From Psettodes erumei (Eukaryota; Chordata; Actinopteri; Pleuronectiformes; Psettodidae): 64,000 nucleotides of DNA. Location: NCBI GenBank assembly GCA_016785225.1, contig JAFBJZ010000652.1, forward strand, positions 742,001 to 806,000. The letters are read 5' to 3'. The position numbers and the translations under genes are program-made. This document shows, piece by piece, positions 23,915-37,235 of the stretch (positions are counted from its first letter, which is position 1; every line of letters begins with the position of its first letter). Under the pieces are notes generated by a model. That model made no database searches. It was given only the letters and a program-made list of their open reading frames with translations, and was not told the origin of the DNA.

Positions 23915-24375
23915 AGCCGAAGGAACCATCAGTTTCCCCAAATCCAGGCTGTGAAATCCGACAAACACGTAACATCACAAAAAACATGATATTTTGAAGA
24001 TTTAAAATCACCTTAAAACAGACCTGAGCTTGTTCGACAAATGTGTTGGACAGATGAACAGACATAAAGCAATAATGAGCTTTAAGTCTGAGTGAGCGTT
24101 TTTTTTTTGTTCTTGTCGGCATTACCAATCGGACTACCAGACTAAACCAGACTAACCAATCGATTAATCGAGAAAACGGACATGTTATTAATCCGATAAG
24201 GAAAACAATGGTTAACTGCAGCATATTAGTTGGTTTGCTGGCTGTTCACACCCAGGACGACAAGACGCTGCTGCACAGAAGCTTTTTCACATCTAAATAA
24301 AGACGATGTGATACCTGTTGGCCTGCGCTGCAGGTGCTTTCTGTCTCTGAGGTCCAGCAGTGCAGTTCAGGTGCC

Positions 24376-25302
24376 ATGGCGTCTCCAGGGGGACAAGGAG
24401 GAGGAGGAGGAGGAGCTCTGTCGACGAGAGGAGGCGGCGGAGCCCGGAGGATGAAGTGGGCCCTGGAGCTGGGCTTGGGCAACACGAGGTGAACGGGGGA
24501 AACAGTTTTTCTGACGAAGGCGCAGACAGGAGGATGCGGCGTGAGACTCACTTCTTTCTGTCACCTCTGTGCTGCAGGAGTCGCAGCGACCGGCAGGGCG
24601 GGCAGGGAGACGTCGTTTACCCCATCGGCTACTCCGAGAAACCCGTCCCTGACACCAGCATCCAGGAGACAGACAAGAACCTGGTGGAGAAGGTGAGGGG
24701 AGCCGGGATTATTATTATTATATTTTAAATATACATATGGGATTAGAGGATGATGATAACCACACGTGTTTCTGCCGCACAGCGCTGCTGGGACGTGGCC
24801 CTCGGGCCCCTGAAACAGATCCCCATGAACCTGTTCATCATGTACATGTCGGGCAACACCATCTCCATCTTCCCCATCATGATGGTCTGCATGATGGCCT
24901 GGAGGCCCATACAGGCTCTGATGTCCATGTCTGCCAGTGAGTAGCTTGTTTTCCAGCTCGCCTCCAATCGCTTCCCGCTCCGAGGGTTTCACCCGCTTCC
25001 TCGTCCCCTCAGCCTTCAAGCTGCTGGAGAGCTCCAGTCAGCAGTGGCTGCAGGGCCTCGTCTACCTGATCGGCAACCTGCTGGGCTCGGCATTGGCCAT
25101 CTACAAGTGTCAATCGATGGGACTGCTCCCGACGCACTCGTCCGATTGGCTGGCCTTCATCGAACCGCCTCAGGTAAACGTCACGCTGATTTAAAACCCT
25201 TTCCCCGCCTCATCAGTTAAGCTTTAACCAGCATTTTCTCCCCCCCCCACCACCCTGTCTCGACAGAGGATGGAGATCATGGGCGGAGGGATGGTGCTGT
25301 GA
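24376..25302 (+). CDS. emc4: ER membrane protein complex subunit 4 (EMC4/TMEM85)
   Basis: Exons: 24376-24488, 24578-24692, 24783-24936, 25013-25173, 25267-25302, giving 192 aa (human 183). The ATG is in a good context (GCCATGG). The product matches EMC4 almost end to end: a Gly-rich cytosolic N-terminus, then MKWALELG, the conserved YPIGYSEKPVPDTS, RCWDVALGPLKQIPMN and two hydrophobic segments around NTISIFPIMMVCMMAW and GLVYLIGNLLGSAL, ending GGGMVL. EMC4 is part of the EMC insertase, which places tail-anchored and multipass proteins into the ER membrane. The run of six glycines near the start is an expansion relative to mammals. Confidence 0.97.
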
Positions 25303-25462
25303 AGAGGGCGGAGCCTGCACAGATTCAGATCCTTACAGAAGTTTCTCTACGGTTTGTTCTCCAGCTGCGACACGACTTGGCCGCCCGTTCCACTTTCTCG
25401 TCCAAAACCGATTCAGCCTCTGCAGCACCTGGGATGTGCGGCGCAGCCTTGAGCCGCCACAC

Positions 25463-25463
<1 letters not shown>

Positions 25464-25553
<90 letters not shown>
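25464..25553. repeat. (CA)n microsatellite in the emc4 3' UTR
   Basis: About 45 CA units lying between the emc4 stop and its AATAAA signal, so the repeat should be transcribed. Confidence 0.97.
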
Positions 25554-25555
<2 letters not shown>

Positions 25556-25882
25556 AGGCCGGGAGCGCTGCAGTTCCTCATTCCTCTTTGTTATAAAGAT
25601 CATCCTGTTGGTTACTGTTGAACTACTGTAATTTACTTCGCAGGCAGGAGATGAGGTTGTCTTACAGAATGCAGAGTTATATACAGTTGGGGGTTTTTTG
25701 TGGGTGGGGTGGACACGATTGATAACAGATCTTTATCAATAACTGCAGTTGCGTTGTTTTTCCCCCCACTCCTCCTTTTGTTTCAGTTTGTAGTGAACTG
25801 CTTCCTTTTAGAGTCAACTAACCCATATAACTTATAGGTCTGCTTAATTTATACTGATTTGCTCTATGAAAATGTTATATGA

Positions 25883-25888
25883 AATAAA
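25883..25888 (+). other. emc4 polyadenylation signal
   Basis: AATAAA embedded in an A-rich run about 580 bases after the stop. Confidence 0.6.
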
Positions 25889-25899
25889 AAAAAACTTAT

Positions 25900-26863
25900 T
25901 GTAAGTAAAATTAAGTTTGAGGTCTGATGATTTCCACAGAACTATTTTGACTGTTAACATAATTAAACCCATGGTGATGTCCTGTACACTAATACTGCAT
26001 ATACTTCATATCCTCCAGAAAGTACTCTCTCTGTGAGACTGACGCTGAACTGACGCTGAGCACCTTAAACAAAACACGTCGAGTAAGTTGACGTTTCTCC
26101 GGTTAATTTAACGATTTACAATGATGAAATAAACATTATAATGATTGATGAACATTTACCTGGAGAAACCGAGCGCTGATCCACGGCTGCAAGAGAAGAA
26201 GAAATCGTCAGGACACGGGATCAGTCACATGAGGTTCAGAAATTAAAAATTACTTATTTTAATCATGAAAACGATTTATTAGTCTTTGTCAAACAGTAAC
26301 AAGCAGTGAAAACTAAAGTTATTTCACCTTATCGCAAAACCCTGTACATCAAACTGTGCAGTGTTGTGTGTGTGTGTGTGTGTGTGTTGCTTTTGTTTGA
26401 GTGAAAAATGGCTGGACTTCAGCCACATTATTTTATATTTACCTGTGAGCATCAGGGGGAAACGACGTCTCCACTGCAAGTTCCCTCAGCTTCCTGCACA
26501 CACACACACACACAGGCAGTGTTCTAAGTGGACCAGCAAAAACACAACCTCAGTGACATTACAATGCAACTCCCAAAACTAATTTCAATTTAGCTGCGAG
26601 GAATTTACTGATAGTGTGTGTGCATATAAATATATATTTAAAGCTTGTGCTTTTGCTGCAAATATTTGTTATAATCAGAAAAAAAGCGACAGTGAGACTC
26701 ACTTACCTGCAAGCTGCACCTGCCTCTGGATTATATCTGTTTTTAATCTAAATTATTAAAATTTAAAAAAACCAGACACTGTTCTCTTCTCTGCACAGAT
26801 TCTCACCGCAGCAGGTTTTGGTTGTAAGAGAAAACACACAATCTGGAAATCACACTTCTGTAA

Positions 26864-26907
<44 letters not shown>

Positions 26908-27050
26908 GTGGGTTTACGAGGAGAATCTCAGCTGTGAGCACCAAACAAGCCGATCCAACTTCCTGTCAGGAAGTCCTGGGCCGTCAAACAAAATCAGCCA
27001 CCGATTCGATCGGACCGACAGAAACAAGACCGCCGATAACAAACAGTTCC
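25900..27050. other. Convergent intergenic region between emc4 and supt16h
   Basis: AT-rich with several short (CA)n/(TG)n runs (about 26364-26386, 26495-26514, 26869-26905). I see no conserved coding potential; the ORFs here are repeat artefacts. Confidence 0.6.
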
Positions 27051-27057
27051 TTTTAAT

Positions 27058-27063
27058 TTTATT
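27058..27063 (-). other. supt16h polyadenylation signal
   Basis: TTTATT on the plus strand reads AATAAA on the minus strand, 818 bases past the supt16h stop. The 3' UTR between them carries several GT/CA runs and homopolymers. Confidence 0.5.
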
Positions 27064-27818
27064 ACAAAAACAAAAACAGGATTTTCAGAATTAACAGTAC
27101 AACATTATCTACTCAGAATGAACAAAAAAAAAAGGGGGGGGGGGGGGACAAGTGCGAAGGAGACTGTATGTGTGTGCGCCTGTCTGCGTACAAACCATTT
27201 AAAAAAAAAAAAAAAAAGAATCAGAAAATGTATATCTGCCCCCCCGCCCCTTCAAAAAAAGGTTTCATCTCATTAGCACAATTTAACAAACATTGAAGAA
27301 AACATGAGGGGGGGGGGCTGGTGAACGTCGACGAGGAGGGAATCGTCAGCTCCGGTTTTTATATAAAACACTTGGCAGAGGATGTGTCAAGTTTCGTCTT
27401 TTATTCTCCGTTAGTTAAGAAACTCAGCTATTTTCAACAGAAAATAAACAACAATACAAACCCCCATTTAAACACACACACACACACACACACAGACACA
27501 CAAACATGAAACCCTGATGGATGGATGGATGGGGGGGAGGTAACAAAAGAGAGAGAATGAGGGGAGGTGGGGTGTGTGTGTGACGTGACCGTCCCGCTGG
27601 TTCTGTCTCACCATCGCAACATTCACGGACACGAAGAGGGAGGGGTTTCTACGCCTATGTACACGTTGTGTGTCTGAGCGTGTGTGTGTGTGTGTGTGTG
27701 TGAGTGAGTGAATGAGGGAGAGGAAACAAAAAAAAACAAACAAAAAAAAAGTGAGAGAGTGAGAGAGAGAGAGTTGGGGCAGAAGGAAGGATCAGCTAGG
27801 TTTGGCAGTGTGTGTGTT

Positions 27819-27819
27819 T

Positions 27820-27870
<51 letters not shown>
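27819..27870. repeat. (GT)n microsatellite in the supt16h 3' UTR
   Basis: A GT tract ending 11 bases before the supt16h stop codon on the minus strand, so the transcript would carry a CA tract immediately after the stop. Confidence 0.95.
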
Positions 27871-27877
<7 letters not shown>

Positions 27878-27880
27878 CGT

Positions 27881-28021
27881 TTAGGACCGTCTCTTCTTCT
27901 TGCTGGGCGGGGCTGGTGTCCGGACCTTCCTCTTCCTGTTGGACGTGTCCTCGTCCTCATAGTGACTCTCTCTGTCAGCTGGAGGGCGACAAGAAGAGCA
28001 GTCAGTCGATGACGTCACCGC

Positions 28022-28057
<36 letters not shown>

Positions 28058-31000
28058 AGACAGTTTGACGACGAGCTGCGGGTACGAACCTTTCCTGGCT
28101 TCCTCCTCCAGCTCGTCCCAGTCTTTGCCGCTCTCCTCCTCGCTGCCCAGCGACGCACTGTAGTCTACACAACACAACACAACACAACACAACAGCGGTT
28201 ATTTAACAAAAAGTTTCATGCCATCGCATGACGACACACGCACGTCACACGACCCGACAGTACCAGAGTCCTCTGTCTCCGAGCTGTAGTCCTCGTCGCT
28301 GTCTTCCTCCTCCTCCTCCTCTTCGTCCGCAGACGGGTTGAACGTTTCATCCTCCATCTCGGATTCTGAGTCTTCCTCTGCGCCGCTTCCCTGAGACGAG
28401 GACGAGACACGTTACCGTGACGAATGTGTTGAAGAGGTTTTGTTGTTGTTGTTGTTGTTGCTGCGCTGAACGCACCTCGCTCTCCGGGTCCAAGAAAGAC
28501 CAGCCCCCCTGCTCGAAGAAACCCTCGGGATCGTCGACGATGGTCTTCATGATCTTGGTCCAGTTCAGGGACTGGACTCCCTCTGTGTACTTGATGTCAC
28601 ACGAGCTGAGAAGGAGAATGAGAGAGACGTGTTGATGCACAAAAAAAAAAAAAAAAAGGATTTTTACTCCGGCGTGGGCCGGGCCTCACTTGAGCCACTC
28701 CTTGATGGGGTCGAGGGAGTTGACGGGCACGGCGTTGATCATGGTGACCTTCTTGTTGTAGTCCTTGTAGACGATGACCACGTCGAAGTTCTTCAGGTGG
28801 AACTGCACGCGCTCGAAGTGGACCAGCTCCACCTCGTCCAGGGTCACCACGAACGGCGGCTGCACACGGACAGGAAAGACGCTTAAAAAAAAAAAAAAAA
28901 AAAAAAACGGGGCGGAGGCGAAGAGTCGCCGCCGTGTCGGCGCTCAGCGGCTCTGTTCTCACCCATTCGGTGACGTTGACGAGGGAGCTGGACGTGGGCT
29001 GCAGCAGGCAGGTGCTCCTGTAGGGGGCGCCCTGGAACCTGGAAAGAAGACGCACAGCGATGAAAAAAATAAAAAATAAAAAAATCAGCCGCCCCAGCTC
29101 TCCTCGACTTCCTCGCGTTCACGCCCGCCGCTCTCGCTCACCCCAGGTCTCTGAAAGGCACCTCGAACTCCAGCTCCTCCTTGGTCAGCGTCTCCACCTT
29201 CTCGATGAAGTTCTTGAACGCCGACTTGAGCTTGTGCCTCATCTCCCGCTCCATCTGCTCGGCGTACAGGTCGTCGCGGTCGTGCATGTGCTGGTGCTTG
29301 CCCAGGTCTGTGGTGATCTCCCCGACCTCCGTGTAGAACTGGACGTCCGTGTGGCGCCTCTTACCGAACATGATGGCGTTCTGCGGGAAAAGAGCGCCAC
29401 GGCAGAAACAAGGCGAGGTCACTTTGGAACGACACGCAGAACATTTTCTTTTTTCCCGGAAAAAACCCGACGCACCTTGAGGTGGAAGTGCAGGACGATG
29501 ATCATCTCCCCGTCGCACGGCTGGAAGATGGCGTGTTTGATGTTGTTGTAAAGGATGTCCACTTTGTCGCCGCGGACCGACGTGAAACGGAAGCCTGCGC
29601 GGGGAGACGGGAGGCGTTAAAACTTTCGCGCCGCGCGGCTCGCCGTGCAAAGCGTTTCGCCGCGCGCTCACCGTTGGTGTGCGCCTCCAGCGAGCCCTGC
29701 ATCCTCTTCTGTGCGATGTTGGGCCGGATGTAGAGGTCTTTGAGCTTGGGGTTGCTGCGGTTCAGGTTGATGACCAGCGAGTCTTGCTTGACGATGCCCT
29801 CCTTCTCCTTCTCCTCGGCCTCTCGCGTCTTGTAGCGCTTCTGCACCTCCTTGATGATGCGGAAGGCGTTCTGCAGGTTGGTGGAGGGCACCGACGTGTC
29901 GCCGGGAGCCTTCAAGTTGGACGCTCGGTACGTGCTGAGGGGGGGAGATGAGCGGGACGACCGTAAATCTCGGAAAACTCGGAATATATTTCAGGGATTA
30001 TTTAGCGACTCACATTTCTTTGACAAATGTGGCGTCGGGGTTGGGGAAGATGTTTCCTTCCTGTCGTCCCAGAGAGCTGCCAGGGACGTAGAAGTTGATC
30101 CTCAGGTAGGTGTAGTCTCCTTCTACAGACATACTGATGTTCTGGGCAGAGGAAACAAAGTCACCGTGAACGAGCTCCGTCTTTGATTTTTATATCTGCT
30201 GTGATCAATAAGAGAAGAAAAAGCTGGACGAGCCCAGCGCACCTTGATGGTGGCGATGTGGAACGGCGTGGCGATGCCAAAGACGGGCATGACGACGGTC
30301 TCGTACTTCTTGTCGATGAAGATCTTCATGTCTCTGATATCTTTTTCTCTGGGCATCTGAGACACGTTCTTATAGGACACGTTTGATTTTCTGGCTCTGA
30401 GAGAAAAGGAGAGCGAGAGAGAGAGAGATTTGACTCAATCGCCGGAAAATCCCAGCTCGTCCGGCAAGACGGCGTCATGTGCTGAAATCCACCGTTTATC
30501 AGAAAAACTACAGGGGAGAATCGATAGATGGCAAAATGTGAAAAAACTCCAGGCCGCCGCCCACTCACTTCTGAATCTGCTGCTCTCCCTTCTGCTCCGT
30601 CAGACGGCGCTTGGCTTCCTCGTTCAGGTGATTGGCCAGCTCCTTCTGGTGAGCCCGCCTCTTCTCCTCCGCCGTCATCTCGTTCTGAGTTCGACAACAG
30701 ACACCGGTGAGCGATCGCACCGCGACGCCACGCTCCACGGTTTTGTTTGTAAAATAAAAACAGGAAAAAGAATGACAAACCACAACTCTCATGCAGAGTA
30801 CACACACACACGTGTTACAACTTTGGATGGTCAGAGAAACGAAAAACACACGATAAAAAAAAAAAAAAGGATGAAAATGAACTTTTTTTTTCCCCATCAG
30901 CACGTGGATTTGGTTTTGTTTTGAGAAGAAACAATGAATACTTACCTTCCCAAGTAGCTGGCAGAGTACAAAGACATTCACACTCTTAGTTATTAACAGC

Positions 31001-34000
31001 CTGTCAACGTGGCACATAAACACTGATCACCGCTGGCGCGCTGAGCGACGCGCACTCACCCTGGTTCTGTCGGCGAGCAGCGCCGCGCTCCGAGCCCCCT
31101 TCCCCAGCAGCTCCTCGGCGTCGTCGCCGTCCTCTTCCTCGTCCTCCTCGTCGTCGTTCTGACACGACAAAGTGCGGTTTGTTACATCAACACGACACTG
31201 GCGACGCCGACCTTCAAACGCGTTGTTGTCGTGTCAAGAAAAAAAAACTAAACACAGACACAATAAATAACCTCGTCTTTACCTTAACAGCAAAGTGATG
31301 GAGGGAAACCTACCTTCAAGAAGATGCCCACGTTTTTTATCTTCTTCTTGACCGGCGTGAGTATCGTGGCGACCTCTTCCTGTTACAGAGACACGTCGGG
31401 TCGTCGCCGACCCCCGAGGTGTGCGAAAGTTAACTATTAAAAAGGTGGCACTTCTCAAAATCGGATTCACGGACGCAAACGAAGACGCCCGAACGCCTCT
31501 TTCCGTCTTCTCACCTCGTTGATCTGTATTGTGTCCCCGATAAACAAGGCGTACTTCTTCTGCTCCTCCTTCTTCCCATCTTTATTCACGAGGTCGGCGA
31601 AGCCCAAGCTGATACTTAACACCATGCCTGGAAAACACAACACACACACACACACACACACACAGGTTATCGATTCAGGCTGAAATTCTCTTTATGCGTG
31701 TGGATGTGTTGAATCTAAAGAGCGACACAGGAACTCACCTTTTTTCAGTCTGTACTGGTTTTTCGCGTTCAGCACCAAGGAGCCTTCTCTGAACTCGATT
31801 CCCATGGCAAAGCTACGGAGAACGACACAAACCGCCGTGTGAGTGTTAGCGTGTGCGAGCGCAGGGAAGAGGAAAAGCGGCGTGCGCACTCACCCGAGGT
31901 TTTTGGTCAACTTCGACACGAGGTCCGGCTTCTCCTTCTTCACGTACTCCAGGACTGCGTTGTAGGCTTCGCAGATTTTTACGCCTGTGGAGGACGACGG
32001 AAAACATTGAATGTTCATTTTTTAGTCATTCAGCAAATCTTTAAGAAGATACGAGTTTCAAACTTTTTTAAGCCAGAACACAGAGCAGACTCTTCCTGGC
32101 CCTGAACCCACCGTGTTTGAGCTCTTTGAGCAGCTCCTCCTCCACCTGCAGCAGGAAGTTGTAGTTGTCCTGCATCTCCTGAGGGGGGTCCACCATGAGG
32201 GTCCGCACCAGGTTGGAGCAGTACGACTTGTAGCGGATCCCCATGGCACACGTGATGGCGCCGAAGTGCATGTGGTTCTTATCGCTGGCACGGAGGGAGA
32301 ACGGGCGTCATTTATGAACTTCCAGTGGGGGTCGGAGGTCGCGGCGTCACCGGACGCACGCCGGAGCTGCAACGGTAAACCGACGACACGTCTCCTACCT
32401 GACGACGCTGAACTTGAGGCTGTAGTTTCCTCCGCTCTGGATGATGGGAGGGTAACACATCTCCACTGTGGAAGGATCGGCACCACCCAGGTACTTCTTC
32501 TCCTCGATGGCCTTCTCCACCGACTCGGCCAGTTTACTGTGACGCACTTTCTGTTTGTTTGTTTTGGGTTCAGCACAGACAGAGTCAAGACATTCTGAGA
32601 ATTTGGACTGTTTATTTGAGAAGAAGTATAAAAAAAAATATTTATTTTTGGCTTTGTCTTTGCAGCAAAACTCTCTGATGAGGAGCTGCAGCTAAGAGAC
32701 CAACGCTGACGGCTGGAGTCGCGTTTCAAGTGAAATCAAACCATCGGTTTCCACCCAAATCCGGCGTGAGCTTCACCTCACCTCGTCTGCATCGACGATC
32801 TCCATGACCCGCTCTTTGAAGAACTTGGAGTAAACCTCGCTGGTGATGGCCGCCGCCTTCTTCATGAGGCCCAGCTCCCCGTCTTCCTTCACCGCCATCG
32901 TGTACGCGACCACGGCGCTGATGTCCACCTGCAGACAGGAAGCAGTTTAAGAGGGAGTGAACTCCTGCTCAGGCGTTAAGACGTAGCTTCAGCTGATGTC
33001 TCGGATCAGGTCCTACCTTCTCCAGTCCTTCAGCAGTGATCGTGTCGTTCCAGCTCTTCATGTAGTCTCCGGGAAACTTGTCCTTGCTGAAGACTCCCAC
33101 CGTCTTGCCTTCTTTGCTGCCTCGGATCGCCTCGATCATCTTGTCAAAGTTGGCCTTGTTGCTTTCGTTCTGGAAAACACCAACGGCACTGGTAAAGAAA
33201 CTACACCCTAATATCTTGACATGGCGTGTTGATTATCGTACAAAGGAGAGTGCGTTCCTCTCACTTTTTCTCTGGTGAGCAGGGTGATGGGCGGGACGCC
33301 GTTGGCGTTCTCGTTGCCCTTCGTCACGGCCACCTGTTTGAGGAAATCCACCTTCTTCTTGCTGGCGAGGAAGATGATTTTGGTCTCGCAGAACACCATG
33401 ATGGTGTCCGTCAGCTCGTAACCAAACAGCCACGTCTGAGGACGGAGCAAAGAGAACCCGAGGGGACTGTGGGAAATCGGCCGTATCCAGAGCTGCGCTC
33501 CGCTATCTCATCTCCGCGCTTCTCCGTCGAGCGGGACGTGCCCTTACCTGTATGGCGGTGGATTTGGCGTACACGATCTCCTCGTCCACTCCCACGGACA
33601 CCACGATGGCATCGACTTTGCCAAACTCATCCTCTCCTTTCTGGAAGAACGCACAAAGAGGAGCACATGTGATTTAATGTTGGGGCACAAAAAAAAAAGA
33701 ATAAGAAACCAATAGATTAGAATGAGCTGCTCCATCCACGGTAACTGTTTGGAGGGTTCCTCCTGTGACATTAACTAACGTGGTGTCTGAGTGTGTGTCT
33801 GTGTGTGTAGACAGCGTCACTAAAAAAAAGTTGATGTGTAACTCTGCATCAGCAGGAACATCTGCACCTGATGCTGCATCACCCGGCAGCACAGACAGTC
33901 TCTCAAAGCTAATTTTAAGGTCTTTAAACGACTGTAACGGTGACATGAAACACTTAATGAGAACATGAGAGCCATTTCTCTGCATGACTGGGCTGCAGCG

Positions 34001-34849
34001 TTAGCCACAAACTCACCCGGTTGCATGTTGCAACTTTAGGAAAAAATAAAAAGCAGTTTAAGTTTAATCTTCAACAAGGCAGCTACAAGATTCCGCGAAG
34101 TGATTTGACACGTTTAAAAAAAAAAAACCTTCCCAATAAAAGTGTTAAGAATCCGCAGCCACATGCTGCGCGTTACTTTATTCTGATGCTAATTAGAACG
34201 TTAGCATTAGCATGTAGCGTCCGCTACAAGTGCTAACTGACAGCAGGATAATAAACAGCGCGGAAGCTAGCCAAACGTCAAGTCCATCTGGGTGGTAAAC
34301 TGTGTTTGTGTGCTCACTTTAACTCGGTTTACTTGTTAAATGAGCCGGCGCTGGTCCACAACAAACGTAGCCGCTTGGCTAGCGGGTTAGCCTGGCGGTG
34401 GAACTTAGGAGCTAGCGAACTAGCTAACGTGGTGAATGGGATGATTGGTGTGCTAACATGCGGTAGCTAGCCCGCTAGTCCGACACAATACGCTGGTGAA
34501 ACAACTCTCCAGGTGGAAATGGGCTTTGATTAAAATAAAAAAGTAAATCTGGTCAAACCGTGCGGGCCGGGGCCCTGTCCTCTCTCTCACACCCGCCCCT
34601 CCACGGTTGTCGGCGGCGGGGAAACCTCACCGCTCACGCCGACAACAGAGTCGACTCGGCTCGCCTGAAAAACGCGGCTGAAGCGGCTGGCGTTTTCCAG
34701 CAGAGCTACTTTCCCCTTGTTTTTTTAAAAAAGAAAAATAACCACCGAGCACACGTTAAATCCCGCATGTCGCCCGGTCTCACCTTCCAGTTGCTGTATA
34801 GTCTCTTGATGCGGCGGTAGTACGCTTCCTTGTCCAGGTTTACCGCCAT
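27881..34849 (-). CDS. supt16h: FACT complex subunit SPT16
   Basis: Twenty-four exons read on the minus strand: 34849-34784, 33640-33548, 33435-33265, 33169-33017, 32928-32782, 32550-32399, 32284-32112, 31984-31894, 31812-31739, 31627-31515, 31379-31314, 31158-31060, 30684-30569, 30396-30243, 30141-30014, 29934-29672, 29594-29476, 29380-29142, 29038-28963, 28859-28690, 28605-28476, 28390-28264, 28164-28090, 27978-27881. The frame is unbroken: 1030 aa against 1047 in human. SPT16 with SSRP1 forms FACT, the nuclear histone chaperone that reorganises nucleosomes during transcription and replication. The aminopeptidase-like N-terminal domain covers about residues 1-430. An acidic linker (DDEEDEEEDGDD) follows, then the dimerisation and middle domains, and an acidic tail (ADEEEEEEEDSDEDY) that binds H2A-H2B, ending in a basic KRKVRTP...KKKRR nuclear signal. 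Several donors are weak (GTTCGT at exon 23). A possible 12-nt microexon lies in intron 12. Confidence 0.97.
30946..30957 (-). other. Candidate 12-nt in-frame microexon of supt16h
   Basis: On the minus strand, CTCTGCCAG precedes CTACTTGGGAAG, which is followed by a consensus GTAAGTAT donor. Flanking exons 12 and 13 are both phase 0, so inclusion would add Leu-Leu-Gly-Lys between DRTR and NEMTAEE without shifting the frame. A UGC lies right at the 3' splice site, as in neural microexons regulated by SRRM4. This is inference; human SPT16 as I know it lacks the insert. Confidence 0.45.
34170..34480. other. Cluster of GCTAGC/TTAGC motifs in supt16h intron 1
   Basis: About ten copies of GCTAGC, GCTAAC, GTTAGC or ATTAGC within 300 bases, next to the CpG-rich first exon. 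Function unknown; similar clusters occur near other promoters in this window. Confidence 0.6.
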
Positions 34850-35000
34850 GGCGAGTGCTGTGTTGCAAACTCCAGCTCCCGGCTTCGCTTCTCAGCAGGC
34901 CGGAGGATGGGGATGGGGAGGAGGAGGAGGAGGTGGAGGTGGAGGACGACGACGATGATGATGATGATGTGTGTCAACTAACAACAACGCACTTTCTTTC
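34850..35000 (-). promoter_or_regulatory. supt16h 5' UTR and promoter region
   Basis: GC-rich sequence with a GGA/GAC-rich purine run directly upstream of the supt16h ATG. No TATA box is evident. From 35000 to about 36000 the sequence is AT-rich with poly-A and poly-T runs and no supportable gene. Confidence 0.4.
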
Positions 35001-36002
35001 CACGCCTGCTGAGACGCCACTACGAGGAGAAGCTGCTGCCTCTGTAATTTCACCACTGAGGCCTCTTCCACCGAGGACTCGTGTAAAAAAAAAACAACAA
35101 CAACCACGCACTAACCTAAATAACCACCCATCCGGTTAAAATATGCAAAAATGAATAAAATGCCATATATTCTGTTTTCCCTTCTTTTCGCCTCACACGA
35201 CCACGCACACACCAATCTGGTATAATTAGGACCTCGGACCCCCCCCCCTTCCTTCCTTTTTCCTCTCCCTCCCCCTCCGGCTCCTTACATATCAGCTTTT
35301 ATAATAAACAAACGTCAGTTAAATGCATCATGATCCATATTCAACTTCCGGGCTGAACTCCAGCTGAAACGTTTAAACAAAAACATTTTTTAAAAAACAA
35401 ATGTAAACGGACCAGAGTGACTTCCTTTATCAATTTTTTTTTCTACTTTGTTGTTTGATTGAAATGTTTGTTGCGCATTTCAAAGAGATTTGAAACAACA
35501 GCGCCTCCTGGCTTATGTTGACTACGCTGCTTTTTCCCGCCATTATGGGCTTTCCCGCCTTCGTCATCTGACACACCTACTGATGTCATCTTCTCGCGAT
35601 ATTAACTGCAGTGGCGACTTTTATCCCGTTTTTTTTTTTAAATCAACAACCACATTAATGGATAATTTATATAATCTTAGTAAACATAAATATGAACTCC
35701 ATTTGCATCAATTTAAGTCGTGGAAGTTTAGATTCTCTACATATACAAAAGTATAACATAGAAGTAGAAGTAAACAAACTTTGAAAGTATACTTAAGTAC
35801 ACTACTTGATATACTGCCGACAATTTTCGTCAGTAAAGTTTAAAAAATAATTTAATGTGCTTCAAATCTAACTGTCCTCTGGGATCAAAAGAGTATCTTT
35901 TTAAAATTTTAAATAAAAAAAAAATCTATTAAAAATTTAACAAATACCACTCTAGTGAGGCCAAAATGTGTACCACCAAAAGTATATTAAAACATAAAAT
36001 CT

Positions 36003-36008
36003 TTTATT
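36003..36008 (-). other. Candidate tox4 polyadenylation signal
   Basis: TTTATT on the plus strand (AATAAA on minus) about 1.23 kb beyond the tox4 stop. The intervening sequence is AT-rich and UTR-like. Confidence 0.45.
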
Positions 36009-37235
36009 TCACCGTTAAAAACATTTCCAGGATATCTACAATAGACCAGACCCACCGCTGCATCGTTTCGACTGGGATGTTTCTTGAAAGTAACTATCCC
36101 TTCTTTGATGATTGACCTGAAAGCTATTCCTTAAAATAAACACAGTCATGTTAAAAAAAAAAAAATTAAAGCTTTTATACTGTATTCCCTTTCCTCTTAC
36201 AGTAAATAGTGTCATCAGAGCTGGTGTGTTTATTTAATTCCAGTATTGTTTTTCTTTTTGTTTCCTAAAACAGCAATTTTCACCACAAATGTTCCTCATA
36301 AAACAAAATATGCACCACAGATCTAAAAAGCTCTTATGTTGCCAGGTAGTTCAGCAGGAGAACAGAGAATCTTAGAGCTATTCCTGAATCTTAGCACCTG
36401 TTTTCAAAGTCTGAAGTAAAATCTTTTAAGTTATGACCCCCCCTCCACCCAAAAGTGGCTTCTTAAGATCACAAACAGCACTTGGCTGCTGGCAGGTTCA
36501 TTTCCACCTCATCTTAAAATGGCTTTTCCCTCTCGTACGTTCCCAAATCAGCTTTTAGACCTGTTTGTGCTTTGCCCGCCTGTTGGCTGTTTAAAACTCG
36601 GAAGCAGCCGCCGGTCCGTCGACGCCGGAGCGCCCGCGCACGACCGATACACGACGAAACAAAGAGGTCACCTCTCGGATTTCACTCGCATTCATCCGTC
36701 CGCCCAGTGTAACAGTGAGGGGAAGAGCGCACACGTGTTTGAAATGGAAAAATGAACTGGAATACACCTGCAAGATCATGATTTTCCTTCCTGAACCTTT
36801 TCTTTTCAAAATAATTAAAAACACCGTAAGTACATATAAAATGTTCCTTTTTTTTATGAAGTCCATATTTTATATTCACAATAGGAAAAAGTCTGTGGTT
36901 TCTTCTTCTGCATGATTATTATTTCATCCATTCATCTTGTTACGAGCCGTTAAACCCCACAGCAGAACTTTCTTTTCTTTCTCTCTCTCTCTGCTGGAGA
37001 GCCACAGGAGAGTCCATCATATCATACGCTCCGTCTGACCGCCCGCCCACCTGACGCCATCAAACAAACCATTATGTGCCGATACCTGAGCCCCACCTGG
37101 CTATCATCCATCTGTCCGTTCGTCCACCCATCCATCCATCCCTCCCTCCCTCTGCTCATTTGCATCCCTTGTGTTACATCTTTGTCCCGCTCTCTCTCTC
37201 CATGCCGCGCTCCGTCCGTCACACGCGTCCTTCCC

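Noticed and set aside
26690..26730. Minus-strand CTTGCAG/GTAAGTGAG that looks like an exon end
   Set aside because: It lies in the emc4-supt16h intergenic region with no open frame or partner exon; probably chance.
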